Assembly (NCBI GenBank): GCA_015680685.1
Contig: MNCI01035354.1
Span: 1,413,512-1,477,511, forward strand
Reading direction: 5' to 3'
DNA: 64,000 bases
From: Gnetum montanum
Taxonomy: Eukaryota; Streptophyta; Gnetopsida; Gnetales; Gnetaceae
Below, in pieces: positions 11,481 to 21,450 of the stretch. The number at the start of each line of letters is the position of its first letter. The stretch's first letter is position 1. The notes under the pieces are model-generated. The model was not told where the DNA came from. It searched no databases and was given only the letters and a program-made list of their open reading frames with translations. The translations under genes and the position numbers were made by a program.

Positions 11481-12815
11481 TGTACTGTCTGAAATCGTCG
11501 GTGTAAGGCTGAAATGAAACAGACACCAAGAGATCTACAAATAGGCACAGAAGACTCTAACTTCCCTTGAGGGCAAGCTAGAATGGACGAAGGTAGAGTG
11601 CCTTGAATGGTAAGCACGCGGATCAAATGAGGACTTCCCCAAAGTACGCACTTTGCAATGCGTTAGGTTATACTTAAACGATACACATTAAATGTAAAAT
11701 TTAACGTAAACAATCACAATAATATAAACTGGAATGTAAACATAAAATAGAAAAACAAAGAAAACTGCAATAAATCTGGGCAAAAAATGTAAACTATTTT
11801 GTATTGAAAAAGTGATTACAGTGTGCACCGGTCAGAACGTAGTTGTGGATTAATCACAAGGCAGACGTTTAGCCCAGGTGGGTCATGATGGGTGCTGGAA
11901 GATGCAAGTTTTGGATTGTAGGGAAATGCAGCATCCAAGTCTAATGCCCCTGCGTACAGAGGTTGATGCTCTGATTTGCTTAGTGTTTTTCATTCAATTT
12001 TTGTCTCCATTTGTAAAAATTGTGAACCCATGATCTAGTGAAAAATTGGGGTTTTTATGAGATCTTGGGCATTATATTCAGATCTGGAAGGGTATGAGTG
12101 GCCATGGATGAGAAAATTTTGGGTCGAATGACATGTGGCTGTGTTGCCCGAGTGCAAAGAATATTATAACTATACAGCATGCTGCATGCCAGCGTGTACA
12201 CGCTAGGCGTGCAGAGTATGTATGCTCAACATACACACATGTAGATGCATCATTTCAAGGTTGAAACTTGATTTTCAAGTCCCTATGATGATGCCCAATA
12301 GTTGCCCTACCTCCAAGAGTTGATGTCAGGTGAAAATCTTGCTCTTTGGTGCCTGTTTTGGGTCATTTTTGATGGTGCACGCTGGGCGTACATGCTAGGT
12401 GTGCAAGAATGAAAACCCATTATTTATGACCCAAAATTTAATTTTCAAGTTCCTGAGAGCTACTGGGGACCTTCGGGAAGGTCCTGGGGGGTCCAGACGC
12501 TCAATTCTGACATGTTTTGGCTCATTTTTGGGGCTCAAAAGTTGTTGTACGTTGGGCTGTACGCTGGCCAACGTACACCAAGGTGTGCCCAGAGTATACT
12601 TGGTCAAAACCAAGTATTTTGAACCCAAAACATGAAATTCCTGATGCCAGATGCTGATTTAGTCACCAATGGATCTTAGGGAACTTTTACTTGCTTGATT
12701 TGACTCCGTTTGATGCTATTTGTAAAGTTCGCAAGTTTTGATCATGCTGGGAAGCATCATGACTTAGCTCGATTCTTGTCTGAAAGTGTTAGGTCCAAAT
12801 TTCTGTGGTGTTTCA
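11481..12815 (-). repeat. 3' LTR of element N (1335 bp)
   Basis: Starts TGTACTGTCTG and ends GTGGTGTTTCA, near-identical to 18407-19818. It has one copy of the CTGCATGCCAGCGTG unit (12182-12196) where the other LTR has seven. Confidence 0.92.
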
Positions 12816-13985
12816 TTGGCCCCTCTTTGTTGATGCTTGGAGGAATCAACCCGAGAAGCATCGACAAAGAAGTACAAAACACCACAAGCGACTTAGTAGC
12901 ATTGTCCTTTGACACTTGGCCAGATGTTCTCACACCATGTTCAAAAGTACCTGGGATTGGGGAATGAAGTTTTGAGATGATGTCTAGTGGAGGTGTTTGC
13001 AACTGTGGGATTGGGAATTAATTGAGGGACTGTGTAGGTGTAGGAGAGGAGTGTTCACCTTATGTAAACAAGTCATGTTGTTCCGTGTCGCTGGCCAATA
13101 TTTGGCAGACTTGGAACCAAGGAATGAGGTGTACGTCCTTTGGAGGAACAAGACTCTCGTATCAGGTTTAAGAGAACTTGTTGTCACAACCAAAGCCACG
13201 CGATGAGATGATGCATTCTTTCGAGAAATAGGACCCTTTTGGAGTGTCTAAGGGAACCCATTGTCCGACAGCCAAAACCACATAGTGAGGTGAAACATGA
13301 TGGTGTGAGACACGAGTACTTCTTTCCAAGACAACTGCCTTCCCGCTTGGGGCTTGTATGGGAAGTGCCAAGGCCTTGCGGTTCATTTTTCTCTTTGATC
13401 TTTGATCTTTTTTTTGTTCCTTTTCATTCATTTTTTTTCTTTTTTGTGCCTTTTCATTTTTTTTTGGAAAGAGCTTTCCTTCAATTTTACACTCATGCTC
13501 ATGTGTCGTGTTGTGTGTTGCAATTGCTTGAGAATGTCACAGTGTGCCATAGTGTGCTCAAAGTTTTGGGATGTACTGGGTGTATCTGGGAACTGTAACC
13601 AGGTAGGAAGGGGAACGAGATTGTTGGGGAAATGGAGAATGTATTGGGAACTAGGAATGTACTTTTGAATAGATTAATTAACCTGGTTGCATGCGTCAGA
13701 AACAATGTGGCACCTTGTCACCGTGATGAATTGTATCCATGTACGAGCATCATTGGGTGTCATCCTGCAAACACAACTCCAAGAAGATAAGAAAACCACA
13801 AGTGGATAAGTTAGCGAACACTTTAGACATGAATGTGGTCGATGCAAATGGAGGCACCATGCAAAACTTAAGACAAACAAAATGAGCAGCAATAGTGTGG
13901 TCAGAGCCAGTGTGATGAATGATGTGTCAGGAGTCAATGAAGAAATTTCATGAATTACAGCATTAGATGAATGTGCCAGAGATGC
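12816..13985 (-). other. Element N 3' internal region, non-coding
   Basis: The purine tract in element sense is at 12816-12828. The rest shows no pol similarity on either strand. A thymine-rich run is at 13396-13470. Short open frames here are low-complexity or mirrored on both strands. Confidence 0.55.
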
Positions 13986-14260
13986 TCTTGCTAGTTTATA
14001 GTCTTAACGGACTGTCGTGGGTTAGTTTTACGTCATAACCCGTTGGACGTTGCTAGTTTATCGTCGTAGCGGACGATGCGATGCTAGTTTATAGTTGTGG
14101 TGGACTATGAAGAGGCAAGCTAGTTTATAGTCTTTGCAGACTCTGATAAATGAGTGTGACAGTTTAACGTCATGCCGGACGGAGCTTTGTGGTGTTAGTT
14201 TATTGTTACAATGCCAAGACGAATCTGTGGTATTAGTTTTAAGTCATGATGTCAGGACTG
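13986..14260. repeat. Array of TAGTTTA-hairpin units in element N
   Basis: Eight units start near 13992, 14023, 14054, 14085, 14121, 14159, 14195 and 14233, spaced 31-39 bp. Each has (T/C)AGTTT(A/T) followed by a small inverted repeat, commonly with a 6-nt loop. Examples: ATCGTC-GTAGCG-GACGAT (14060-14077), ATAGTT-GTGGTG-GACTAT (14091-14108), AGTC-TTTGCA-GACT (14129-14142), CGTC-ATGCCG-GACG (14168-14181). Stem bases differ between units yet pair. Related units are in element A (811-960) and inside N's gag linker (about 15715-15815). Confidence 0.75.
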
Positions 14261-14399
14261 CTCTGTGTGGATGCATGCGTATGCATCTATATGATCTTGT
14301 AAACAAAAGCAACTAGAGAAAATAATGTTAAATAGCAACTACAAAAAACATGAACTGAAATGCACAAGTAAATAGAAAACAACGCAAAATGGTGGTAGT

Positions 14400-15416
14400 T
14401 TAAGGCATTTTCAGGCCACATGTAAATGCGTAAGCTAGTACAATGCAAACGAAGGTGATGTATGCACAACGAACAAAGGTGAAGAGTGGGTGGGGATAAG
14501 ATGTGTTTTTGGTCGCAAGGGAGCCTTGATCATGCAGTTGTTTCCTAGCCAAACATGGTCTAGGAGGTGTGCTAGGTTGCTTTGGGAGGCTTTTGATTTT
14601 TACCACTTGTTCGGGCATTTTAGCTCTAGGTGTTGCATTTGTTGCCGCATGTGTTACATCAAGAGGCTCCTCTTTCAAGACCTGTGACATGTCTATGTTG
14701 TGGATGGCTTGAAAGGGAGCATTATCGCCATGTATGATGACTTGTCCACCTTCGTATGGAAGGCGGATTTCTTGATGTATCGGTGAGGAAACAGCCCATT
14801 GTTGTGCTAGCCAATGTCTACCAAGAATCATGATGAAACTAGGCATCTCTTCTATGATAGTGAACTTCGTGCTGGTGGGGAATTGTTCCCCTACCACAAA
14901 GGCTAGGTTGATTATGCCCTTAACTATGACACGTGATCCATTGAAGGATTTTAAACACGTGGCTTCTGTTGGCATGATCTCATCTGCCATGCCTAGTTTG
15001 TCGATGACCGAGTATAGAACTATGTTGGTTGCCGTGCCATCATCAACGTGCACTCTATGAATGGTACATTACCCAACACGTATGCTAATCGAAAATGGAG
15101 CTATTGTGACCTCCCCTTGTTCGAGGCTAACTTTAACTGCATCATCACAGAAGGCTAAGATGTTTGAACCCAATCGTTGCGGTGTGTGTTGTGAAATCAT
15201 TACACGAATGGATTCCATGTTAGCAGGGATGTTCTTTGTAATAGGGATGGATGCTAACATTTGCGCTAAGGCTTCGCGATGAGCCGATGATGTCATGACC
15301 AGGTCGTACAAGCTCATGGCTGTGTTCTTTTGTTTGAGCGTTTGTTTCACCTGGGCTAGTGTAGCTACAAAGTCCATGTTATTTGTCGTTGTGTTGGTTG
15401 CCTCTGTATGGGTCAA
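14400..15416 (-). pseudogene. Element N retropepsin region
   Basis: Two frames on the minus strand, 15069-15416 and 14400-15053, are separated by a stop or frame break just before the catalytic motif. The second gives V-D-D-G-T-A-T-N (catalytic Asp kept), K-L-G-M, S-F-N-G-S-R, then M-I-L-G-R-H-W-L and S-S-P-I-H-Q. This is the order of plant Tat/Ogre-type proteases, where the motif is usually D-N-G-S-A-L-N. The tail after residue 115 is Pro/Thr-rich and leads into non-coding sequence, not RT. It would mature Gag. It is the best-preserved protein in the window, consistent with N being a late insertion. Confidence 0.85.
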
Positions 15417-15512
15417 GGGCTTGGGCCTGGTTTGTTTGGGATTAGGGGCGGGACCCCTAGTGTTCAGTTTTTGTGTACTAGGTGTGGCCTTTGCTTCGGC
15501 TATGGGAGTTGT

Positions 15513-17824
15513 TCATTTTTTGTTTGTCCTCTTCTGTTTCCATTTGGTAGGCTTATCCATGTTGCCTACATTTGGGCTGTGGGTGGGTGAGGGGCCATCG
15601 CATGGTGGCACCTTTATGAAAAATGGTAGTTTGGGAGGAGTTGTTGGTGTTTGACTAGCTTGTTGTGGCACCTTGATGATGAAAGGTTTCTTTGCTGTTG
15701 TCGTTGGTGCAACATGCCAGTTTAACGTCTTAGCGGATAGTTGTGGTGGTACTTTGACCACAAAGGGTGTCTTCGATGCTCGGGATTGCATTGAATCTTG
15801 CAAATTTAACATCTTAGCGGACGTGTGAGGTGGTGGTACCTTGATCACGAAAGGTGTCGTCGGTGCTCTAGGTGGGACCTTGATGATGATGGGAGGCCCC
15901 TTGCTTGTGGAGGTGGAGGGGATTATTGCCTTGCTGGGAGGCACATGGATCAAAAAAGGTTGGCACATAGGTTTAGGCTTACTATCTATGCCAATGGAGT
16001 TTATGACATAGGAGGCATTGTCTATGCTAAGTTGATTCAGGGTGTTGACATTCAGTTGGCCCCATTCTATCATTGCTTGTAGATCATCCTATAACGCACG
16101 ACAAGTGTCGATGTTGTGACCGGACATCTGGTGGTAGTGACAGAATTGGTCTAACTTGAAATGTTGTGGAACTGGGGGCTCGTTTGGTGCTACTAAGTTG
16201 GGGTTCCTTAGTAGCTCGCAGTACCTGTCATGTCTTCGGCGGGCATTTTTTGCTACTTGTTTGTATTGGATTTTCTCGGTTTTGAGGAGTTGCTCTAGTA
16301 GTTCAAAGGGTTGCGTGGGTAGTGACATATACTTAGAGTGATCCTTGCACTGAAAGTTGGGCCTGGAGGTGGCCTTTGTTGTTGTAGGGAGGCTGGTACA
16401 GGTGTTTGTTATTTTTGTGCTTGTAGCTATAGTTTCCATTGTTGCCTGTTATTTGGCAACATGTTCGTTCTTGTAAGCCACATAGGCGGGATCATTGCTA
16501 GCTTGTGCAGATTGTTCAATGTTCTTGATCTATGTGAATGCTTGGCTCAATGTTTGAGCGCTTAGTTAGTAAAGTTTTGACTTAATGAAGTCATTCACGG
16601 CTCCCTTCAAAATCGTAAGTAAATACTTTTCAGGGATGGGCTCATGAAGTTTGTTAAGGGCTGCACTCCATCATTGGATGAACTTTTGCACAAGCTCAAG
16701 TGGCGCTTGTTTCACCTGTATCAGAGTGTCTAGTGTGGCCTCAAGCTTCAGGTTGTACTTAAACCTGGTAACGAACTAATGTAACAGATCCTCCAGAGAG
16801 GATATGGAGTTACGAGGCAAGGCTCGGCACCAGTCTATGGCTATGCCCGTTAAGGACATAGCGAACACTTGTAAGATTGTGTGGGGCCAAGCTTAAAGCA
16901 ATAGAGTTTCTGATCGGAATGTGACTAAGTGAGTGTTTGGATCTTCCTTCCCGTTGTACTTGGTTAACTGGGGTAGTATGATTCCCTTGGGTAAAGCTAA
17001 CGGTGGCACTGAAGAGTTAATTGGATCATCCTGGTAGAAATCCAGTACTTTAACTTATTCAGTGTTGGTAGTTTTGAGGTGCTTTACCTCATCAGCTAAC
17101 GCTTGCATCATTTTTTTTGCTTCTACCCACTCTTGAGCGGTAGGAAAATTAGTTAGTTCGAGAGATTGTTGGGCTATCATTTGTTGCTATGGAGCACCAT
17201 TCAGAGTTGTGGTTGTGGGGTTTGGCACGTTGAAGTGAGCGGGTTGTTGAACAAGGGGTATGGTTCCTTGCCTAGCAACAAACTTTGAAGTGACACCCTG
17301 GATGTGTGGGGCCAATGTAACCAAAGTGGCCCCATGTGTTTGCACTGGCGGCATGTACTGGGTGGACGTGGACGTGGGTAGTCCATGTCGGGATGCCAAT
17401 GCTTGTGTGCTCGTTGACGTGTGGTGAGGGACCATCTGTCCCATGCGAGGGTGCAATGATGGGTTCACGTAGGCATGGGGACTGAGGGTGTGGTATGAAT
17501 ACTCAGGTTCAGATTGTGCCTTGAAGTCATCTATATCATGTTGGTTGTGGGGCTCTTTAGTGGGTCATCGTGTGTTTTGGCCCCTTGCTAGAAGGAGTTG
17601 AGAGATGAGTCGATGGTGAGGCTCAAAAAGGGGGATGATGTCATATACAGAGGGGACAAATTCATGACCTCCCATGTATATGCACTCGAAGTTTTGTTTT
17701 GTCTTCGGTTCTATGGTATCAAGAGGAAGGTTGGCCTGAATCTTCACATAGATAAAGTTGTATTGTTCTTATGTGAGGATTACGAAGGTGCATGCGTTAG
17801 AGTTCTAAGAGGACTCCATGGTGA
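15513..17824 (-). pseudogene. Element N gag with PFxIKVPP repeat linker
   Basis: A likely start ATG is at 17822-17824 (minus). Fragments at 17565-17747, 17187-17468 and 16089-16439 make up a stop-broken gag. A CHHC-type knuckle (F-C-H-Y-H-Q-M-S-G-H-N-I-D-T-C) ends the 16089-16439 piece. The next frame (15513-16073) begins M-I-E-W-G-Q-L and carries at least six variants of P-F-(V/I)-I-K-V-P-P. Two S-A-K-x-L-N segments there are encoded by the TAGTTTA-hairpin motif. Gag packages element RNA. The linker repeat is not part of gag as I know it, and element A has a shorter version. Confidence 0.8.
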
Positions 17825-17978
17825 TGCGTGCTTGGGCAAGGTCCATTGTCAAATGTTTTAAATGTTTGAATGTGATAGTGTAAATGAGTGAAAATTTGGT
17901 TAAGTGTTGGACAATGAATGAAGAAAATTCTAAGTGTTGGCAGCGTATACCAAAGAGTCATAGCGTGCAGACTGGCCT
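17825..17978 (-). other. Element N leader, gag-proximal part
   Basis: Untranslated leader in element sense, between the proposed gag start and the 14-bp array. No coding signal. Confidence 0.4.
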
Positions 17979-18185
17979 GACAGTGTGCAAATCTCAGAGT
18001 GCAACCCTCAGTGTGTAGGCCTCAGCATGCAGATCTCAACGTGCAGATCTCAGCATGTAGGCCTCAGTGTGCAAATCTCAGCATGCAAATCTCAGCGTGC
18101 AAGCCTCAGCATGCAGATCTCAGCGTGCAAATCTCAGCGTGCAAGCCTTAGCATGTAGATCTCAGCGTGCAGGCCTGGCATGCAG
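17979..18185. repeat. 14-bp minisatellite in element N leader
   Basis: About 14 tandem copies of CTCAGCRTGCARAT/GC with point variation. It lies between the 21-bp AGATCT array and gag in the untranslated leader. The GCATGC-like core resembles the 15-bp unit in N's 5' LTR. Confidence 0.88.
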
Positions 18186-18208
18186 CATATATACACTGGG
18201 TGTGCAGT

Positions 18209-18371
18209 AGATGTGGTTGAACAGGGTGCAAATCTAAAAGATTCGAAGTCAGATCTACGCTAACTGAGTGCAGATCTGGAAAAATTGACTGTAGATCTGG
18301 GGTCGCAGGAAGCAGATCTATCAGATGGACTAGCAGATCTGAAGAGATCTATGCTGGGTCAGAGTAGATCT
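18209..18371. repeat. 21-bp phased AGATCT palindrome array
   Basis: Exact AGATCT occurs at 18251, 18272, 18293, 18314, 18335, 18345 and 18366. One-mismatch forms are at 18230 (AAATCT) and 18209 (AGATGT). Intervals are 21 bp except for one of 10 bp. The 15 bases between hexamers are only weakly conserved. It ends 12 bp before the primer site. Confidence 0.88.
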
Positions 18372-18383
18372 AAGCAAAGAGAG

Positions 18384-18401
18384 GCCCTCCTTCTAGCACC
18401 A
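18384..18401 (-). other. Element N primer-binding site
   Basis: Minus strand TGGTGCTAGAAGGAGGGC, 5 nt inside the 5' LTR edge. It begins TGG as expected for pairing with a tRNA CCA end and is shared with element A. It is not the tRNA-Asp or initiator-Met type; the tRNA is unassigned. Confidence 0.65.
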
Positions 18402-18406
18402 TTTTC

Positions 18407-19818
18407 TGTACTGTCTGAAATCGTCGGTGCAAGGCTGAAATGAAACAGACACCGAGAGATCTACAGATAGGCACAAAAGACTCTACCTTCGATTGAGGGC
18501 AAGCTGGAATGGACGAAGGCAGAGTGCTTTCAATGGTCCACACGCAGATCAAACGAAGACTTCCCCAACGTACACACTTTGCAATGCGTTGGGTTATACG
18601 TAAACAATGCACATTAAACATAAACCGTAACATAAACAGGCACAATAATGTAAACTGGAATGTAAACATAAACTGGAAAAACAAAGAAAACTACAATAAA
18701 TTTGGGCAAAAAATGTAAAATTTTTTGTATTGAAAAAATGATTACAGTGTGCACCGATTAGAACGTAGTTGTGGATTAATCACAAGGCAGACGTTTAGCC
18801 CCGGTGGGTCATGACGGGTGCTAGAAGATGCAGGTTTTGGGTTGTAGGGAAATGCAGCATCTAAGTCTGATGCCCCAGCCTACAGAAGTTGATGCCCTGA
18901 TTTGCTCAATGTTTTTCATTCAGTTTTTGTCTCCGTTTGTAAAAATTTCGAACCCCCGATCTAGTGAAAAATTGGGGTTTTTATGAGATCTTGGGCATTA
19001 GATTTGGATCTGGAAGGGTATGAGTGGCCATGGGTGAGAAAATTTCGAGTCGGATGACATGTGGCTGTGTTGCCTGAGTGCAAAGAATATTACAACTGTA
19101 TAGCATGCTGCATGCCAGTGTGCTGCATGCCAGCGTTCTACATGCCAGAGTTCTGCATGCCAACGTGCTGCATGCCAGCGTTCTGCATGCCAACGTTCTG
19201 CATGCCAGCGTGTACACGTTGGGCGTGCATAGTATGTATGCTCAGCCTACACACATGTAGATGCATCATTTCGAGGTTGAAACTTGATTTTCAGGTGCCG
19301 GTGATGATGCCCAACAGTTGCCCTACATCCGAGAGTCGATTTTAGGTGAAAATCTTGCTCTTTGGTGCCTATTTTGGGTCATTTTTGATCGTGCACACTG
19401 GGCGTGCAAGAATGAAAACCCATCATTTAGGGCCCGAAATTTGATTTTTAGGTGCCTGAGAGCTGCTGGCGACCTTGGGAAAGGTCCTGGGGGGTCCAGA
19501 CGCTCAATTCTGACATGTTTTGGCTCATTTTTAGGGCTCAAAAGTTGCTGTACGCTGGGCTATACGCTGGCCAGCGTAAACCAAGGTGTGCCCAAAGTAT
19601 ACTTAGTCAAAACCAAGTATTTTGAACCCAAAACATGAAATTCTTGATGTTGGATGTTGATGTAGTCACCAATGGATTTCGGGGAACTTTTACTTGCTTG
19701 ATTCGACTTCGTTTGATGCTGTTTGTAAAGTTTGCAAGTTTCGGTCATGTTGGGAAGCATCATGACTTAGCTCGATTCTTGTCCAAAAGTGTTAGGTCCA
19801 AATTTTTGTGGTGTTTCA
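18407..19818 (-). repeat. 5' LTR of element N (1412 bp)
   Basis: Same ends as 11481-12815. Seven 15-bp units (CTGCATGCCAGCGTK variants) lie at 19108-19212, against one in the other LTR, which largely explains the length difference. The TATA-like element (minus CATAAAAAC, about 18976-18984) is weak. Confidence 0.92.
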
Positions 19819-21450
19819 TGAGGCCCCTTTTCATTAAGTAAAACTTTAACAAACTTGTCACCTTGGTAGTTTCCAAACTTGAAAAGGATTCAAAGGTTTC
19901 AATAGGGGGTGACTTCAAGGGAACTCAATACTCTCTGTACTCTTCTGCCTACTTGGATGCATGAGTGTTTTCATGAATTTCTTACCATTCTATGTCAACC
20001 AATAATAGGAAGTTAAATAAGCCTTTGCATGGTGTAGTTCCTATTCAAAAAAGAAAAATGAAAAATAATAATAATCATCATCATAATAAATGAAAAAAAT
20101 GATGATGGGAATTCAAAGCACATCCCTTAGACAAAATAAGGGGCTACAAGAACTAGTTATGGGACTAGAAAGAAATGTTATCCATGTCTATAGGTCTCCT
20201 CTCACTTCCTACTTCTATTTTCTTCTCTATAAGAAACAATGTTTGATCTATGGGAGCACTCTTGTGTCTCAAGGGGACAGTTCAATCTTAGAGTCGTGAT
20301 GTGAAGTCACTGAACATCGTTGGTTTTAGTCAGGACTAAGGATGAAGTTTTATCACATCATTTAACCACCAAATTCACAAGGGACTTCATGTGAGCTTAA
20401 TTGGAAACTCTATTCCACTCTCTCTCTCATCCATCTATGCCTTTCATGACTCACCTTATTGCTGGTATCCATGCACTTGTTTAATTTCTTAGTTTGATGT
20501 GCCTAAATTTTTAGGTGGATTTTTCTAGGTTTTGGTTCTTAACTTTCATAACCATTACTCACCTATGGGGCCCATGAACTCCTTAGGTTGAGGTTATGCA
20601 AGGGAAAAAAGGGCATGTACCTGCTATGGGGAGAACTCATTTTCATATCTCTTAGTTGGGTTAGTTAAGTATCTCATCCTTAGACATGTCCACAATCCAA
20701 ACATTCATGTGCCCCATCCAATGCATCCAACTGTGCACTCCTTAAGGCAATTTCTTTAATGAGCACATTTTCCACCATATTTTTTCATTTTTGAGCTTTC
20801 AACGAACCTCTTAAATGACTCCATCAAATTATTGGAATTTCTAGGACTCCATAGACCCCACTTTCATTAGAAAACTCCATGTATTTTTTTTGATAAATTT
20901 AAGTTAAAAAATTTTATTTACAACCTTCGTAAATGGGTACCCGTCAATGGACCCCCTACATATACGAAACCCTACATACAAGACCCTGTCAAAGTAGCAC
21001 AAAAATAGTATATATGCACATGCCCACACTTCAAATTTTTCACATCTCCTTTCAAACACTAAAGGCATTTTTGCAGTTTTCAAAGCCCAAAACCTTCCAA
21101 GAGTCATATCTACCTAACCATTTATCCAAGTCATTCCGTTCTTTAACCTTGTAGTTATCAGAGATAAGCTCTTACTCATGCGGCCACAGACTTGAAGTTT
21201 TTGACAAAAACTTTTTCTAAATGTTTCTAACTCCCACAAAGGTTTAACAAAGAAACATACATGAAAACATCAAATTACAAAAGTTAAACCCTTCCAACTA
21301 GCTCTGGTAACACTTTGAACTTAAAAATTAATAATAAAATAACCAATCTACCATGGTCCAACCTTAGCCAAAGTGTAACTAACTAACAAGATGAGGTATC
21401 AAAACATTATAAGTTACACATTATATATAATAATCCTTGGATGTGTTGTG
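19819..21450 (+). other. Element D 3' non-coding region, second part
   Basis: Starts with the right TGAGG duplication, then matches C (35940-37200) for most of its length, including one copy of the GGGAATTCAAAGCACATCCC segment (20107) that is triplicated in C. No gene seen. It leads into D's third ORF. Confidence 0.7.

Larger units (their letters stand above)
11481..19818 (-). mobile_element. Element N: complete gag-protease LTR retrotransposon without pol
   Basis: The element is 8338 bp, with TG...CA LTRs (1335 and 1412 bp), a 5-bp target duplication TGAGG, a primer site at 18384-18401 and a purine tract (minus strand AAAGAGGGGCC, 12816-12828). Orientation is minus. The internal part holds gag and protease only; the space between protease and 3' LTR has no RT, RNase H or integrase similarity that I can see. 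This fits the known non-autonomous class with a gag domain (TR-GAG type), which depends on pol supplied in trans. Element A is a second member. The insertion is in D's 3' non-coding region. Confidence 0.88.

Noticed and set aside
12395-12635. Overlapping open frames of 77-78 residues on both strands in the N LTR
   Set aside because: Mirrored frames in LTR sequence, repeated in the partner LTR (19323-19638); no protein motif.
13239-13668. Open frames rich in Phe and Leu
   Set aside because: Produced by a T-rich tract; no homology and no conservation in element A.
13986-14260. CRISPR-like look (short constant part, variable part, regular spacing)
   Set aside because: The constant part is only about 7 bp, the variable parts are hairpins, and the array lies inside a plant LTR element.
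19061-19345. Cys/Met repeat peptide frame
   Set aside because: Translation of the 15-bp tandem repeat in the LTR, absent from the partner LTR.
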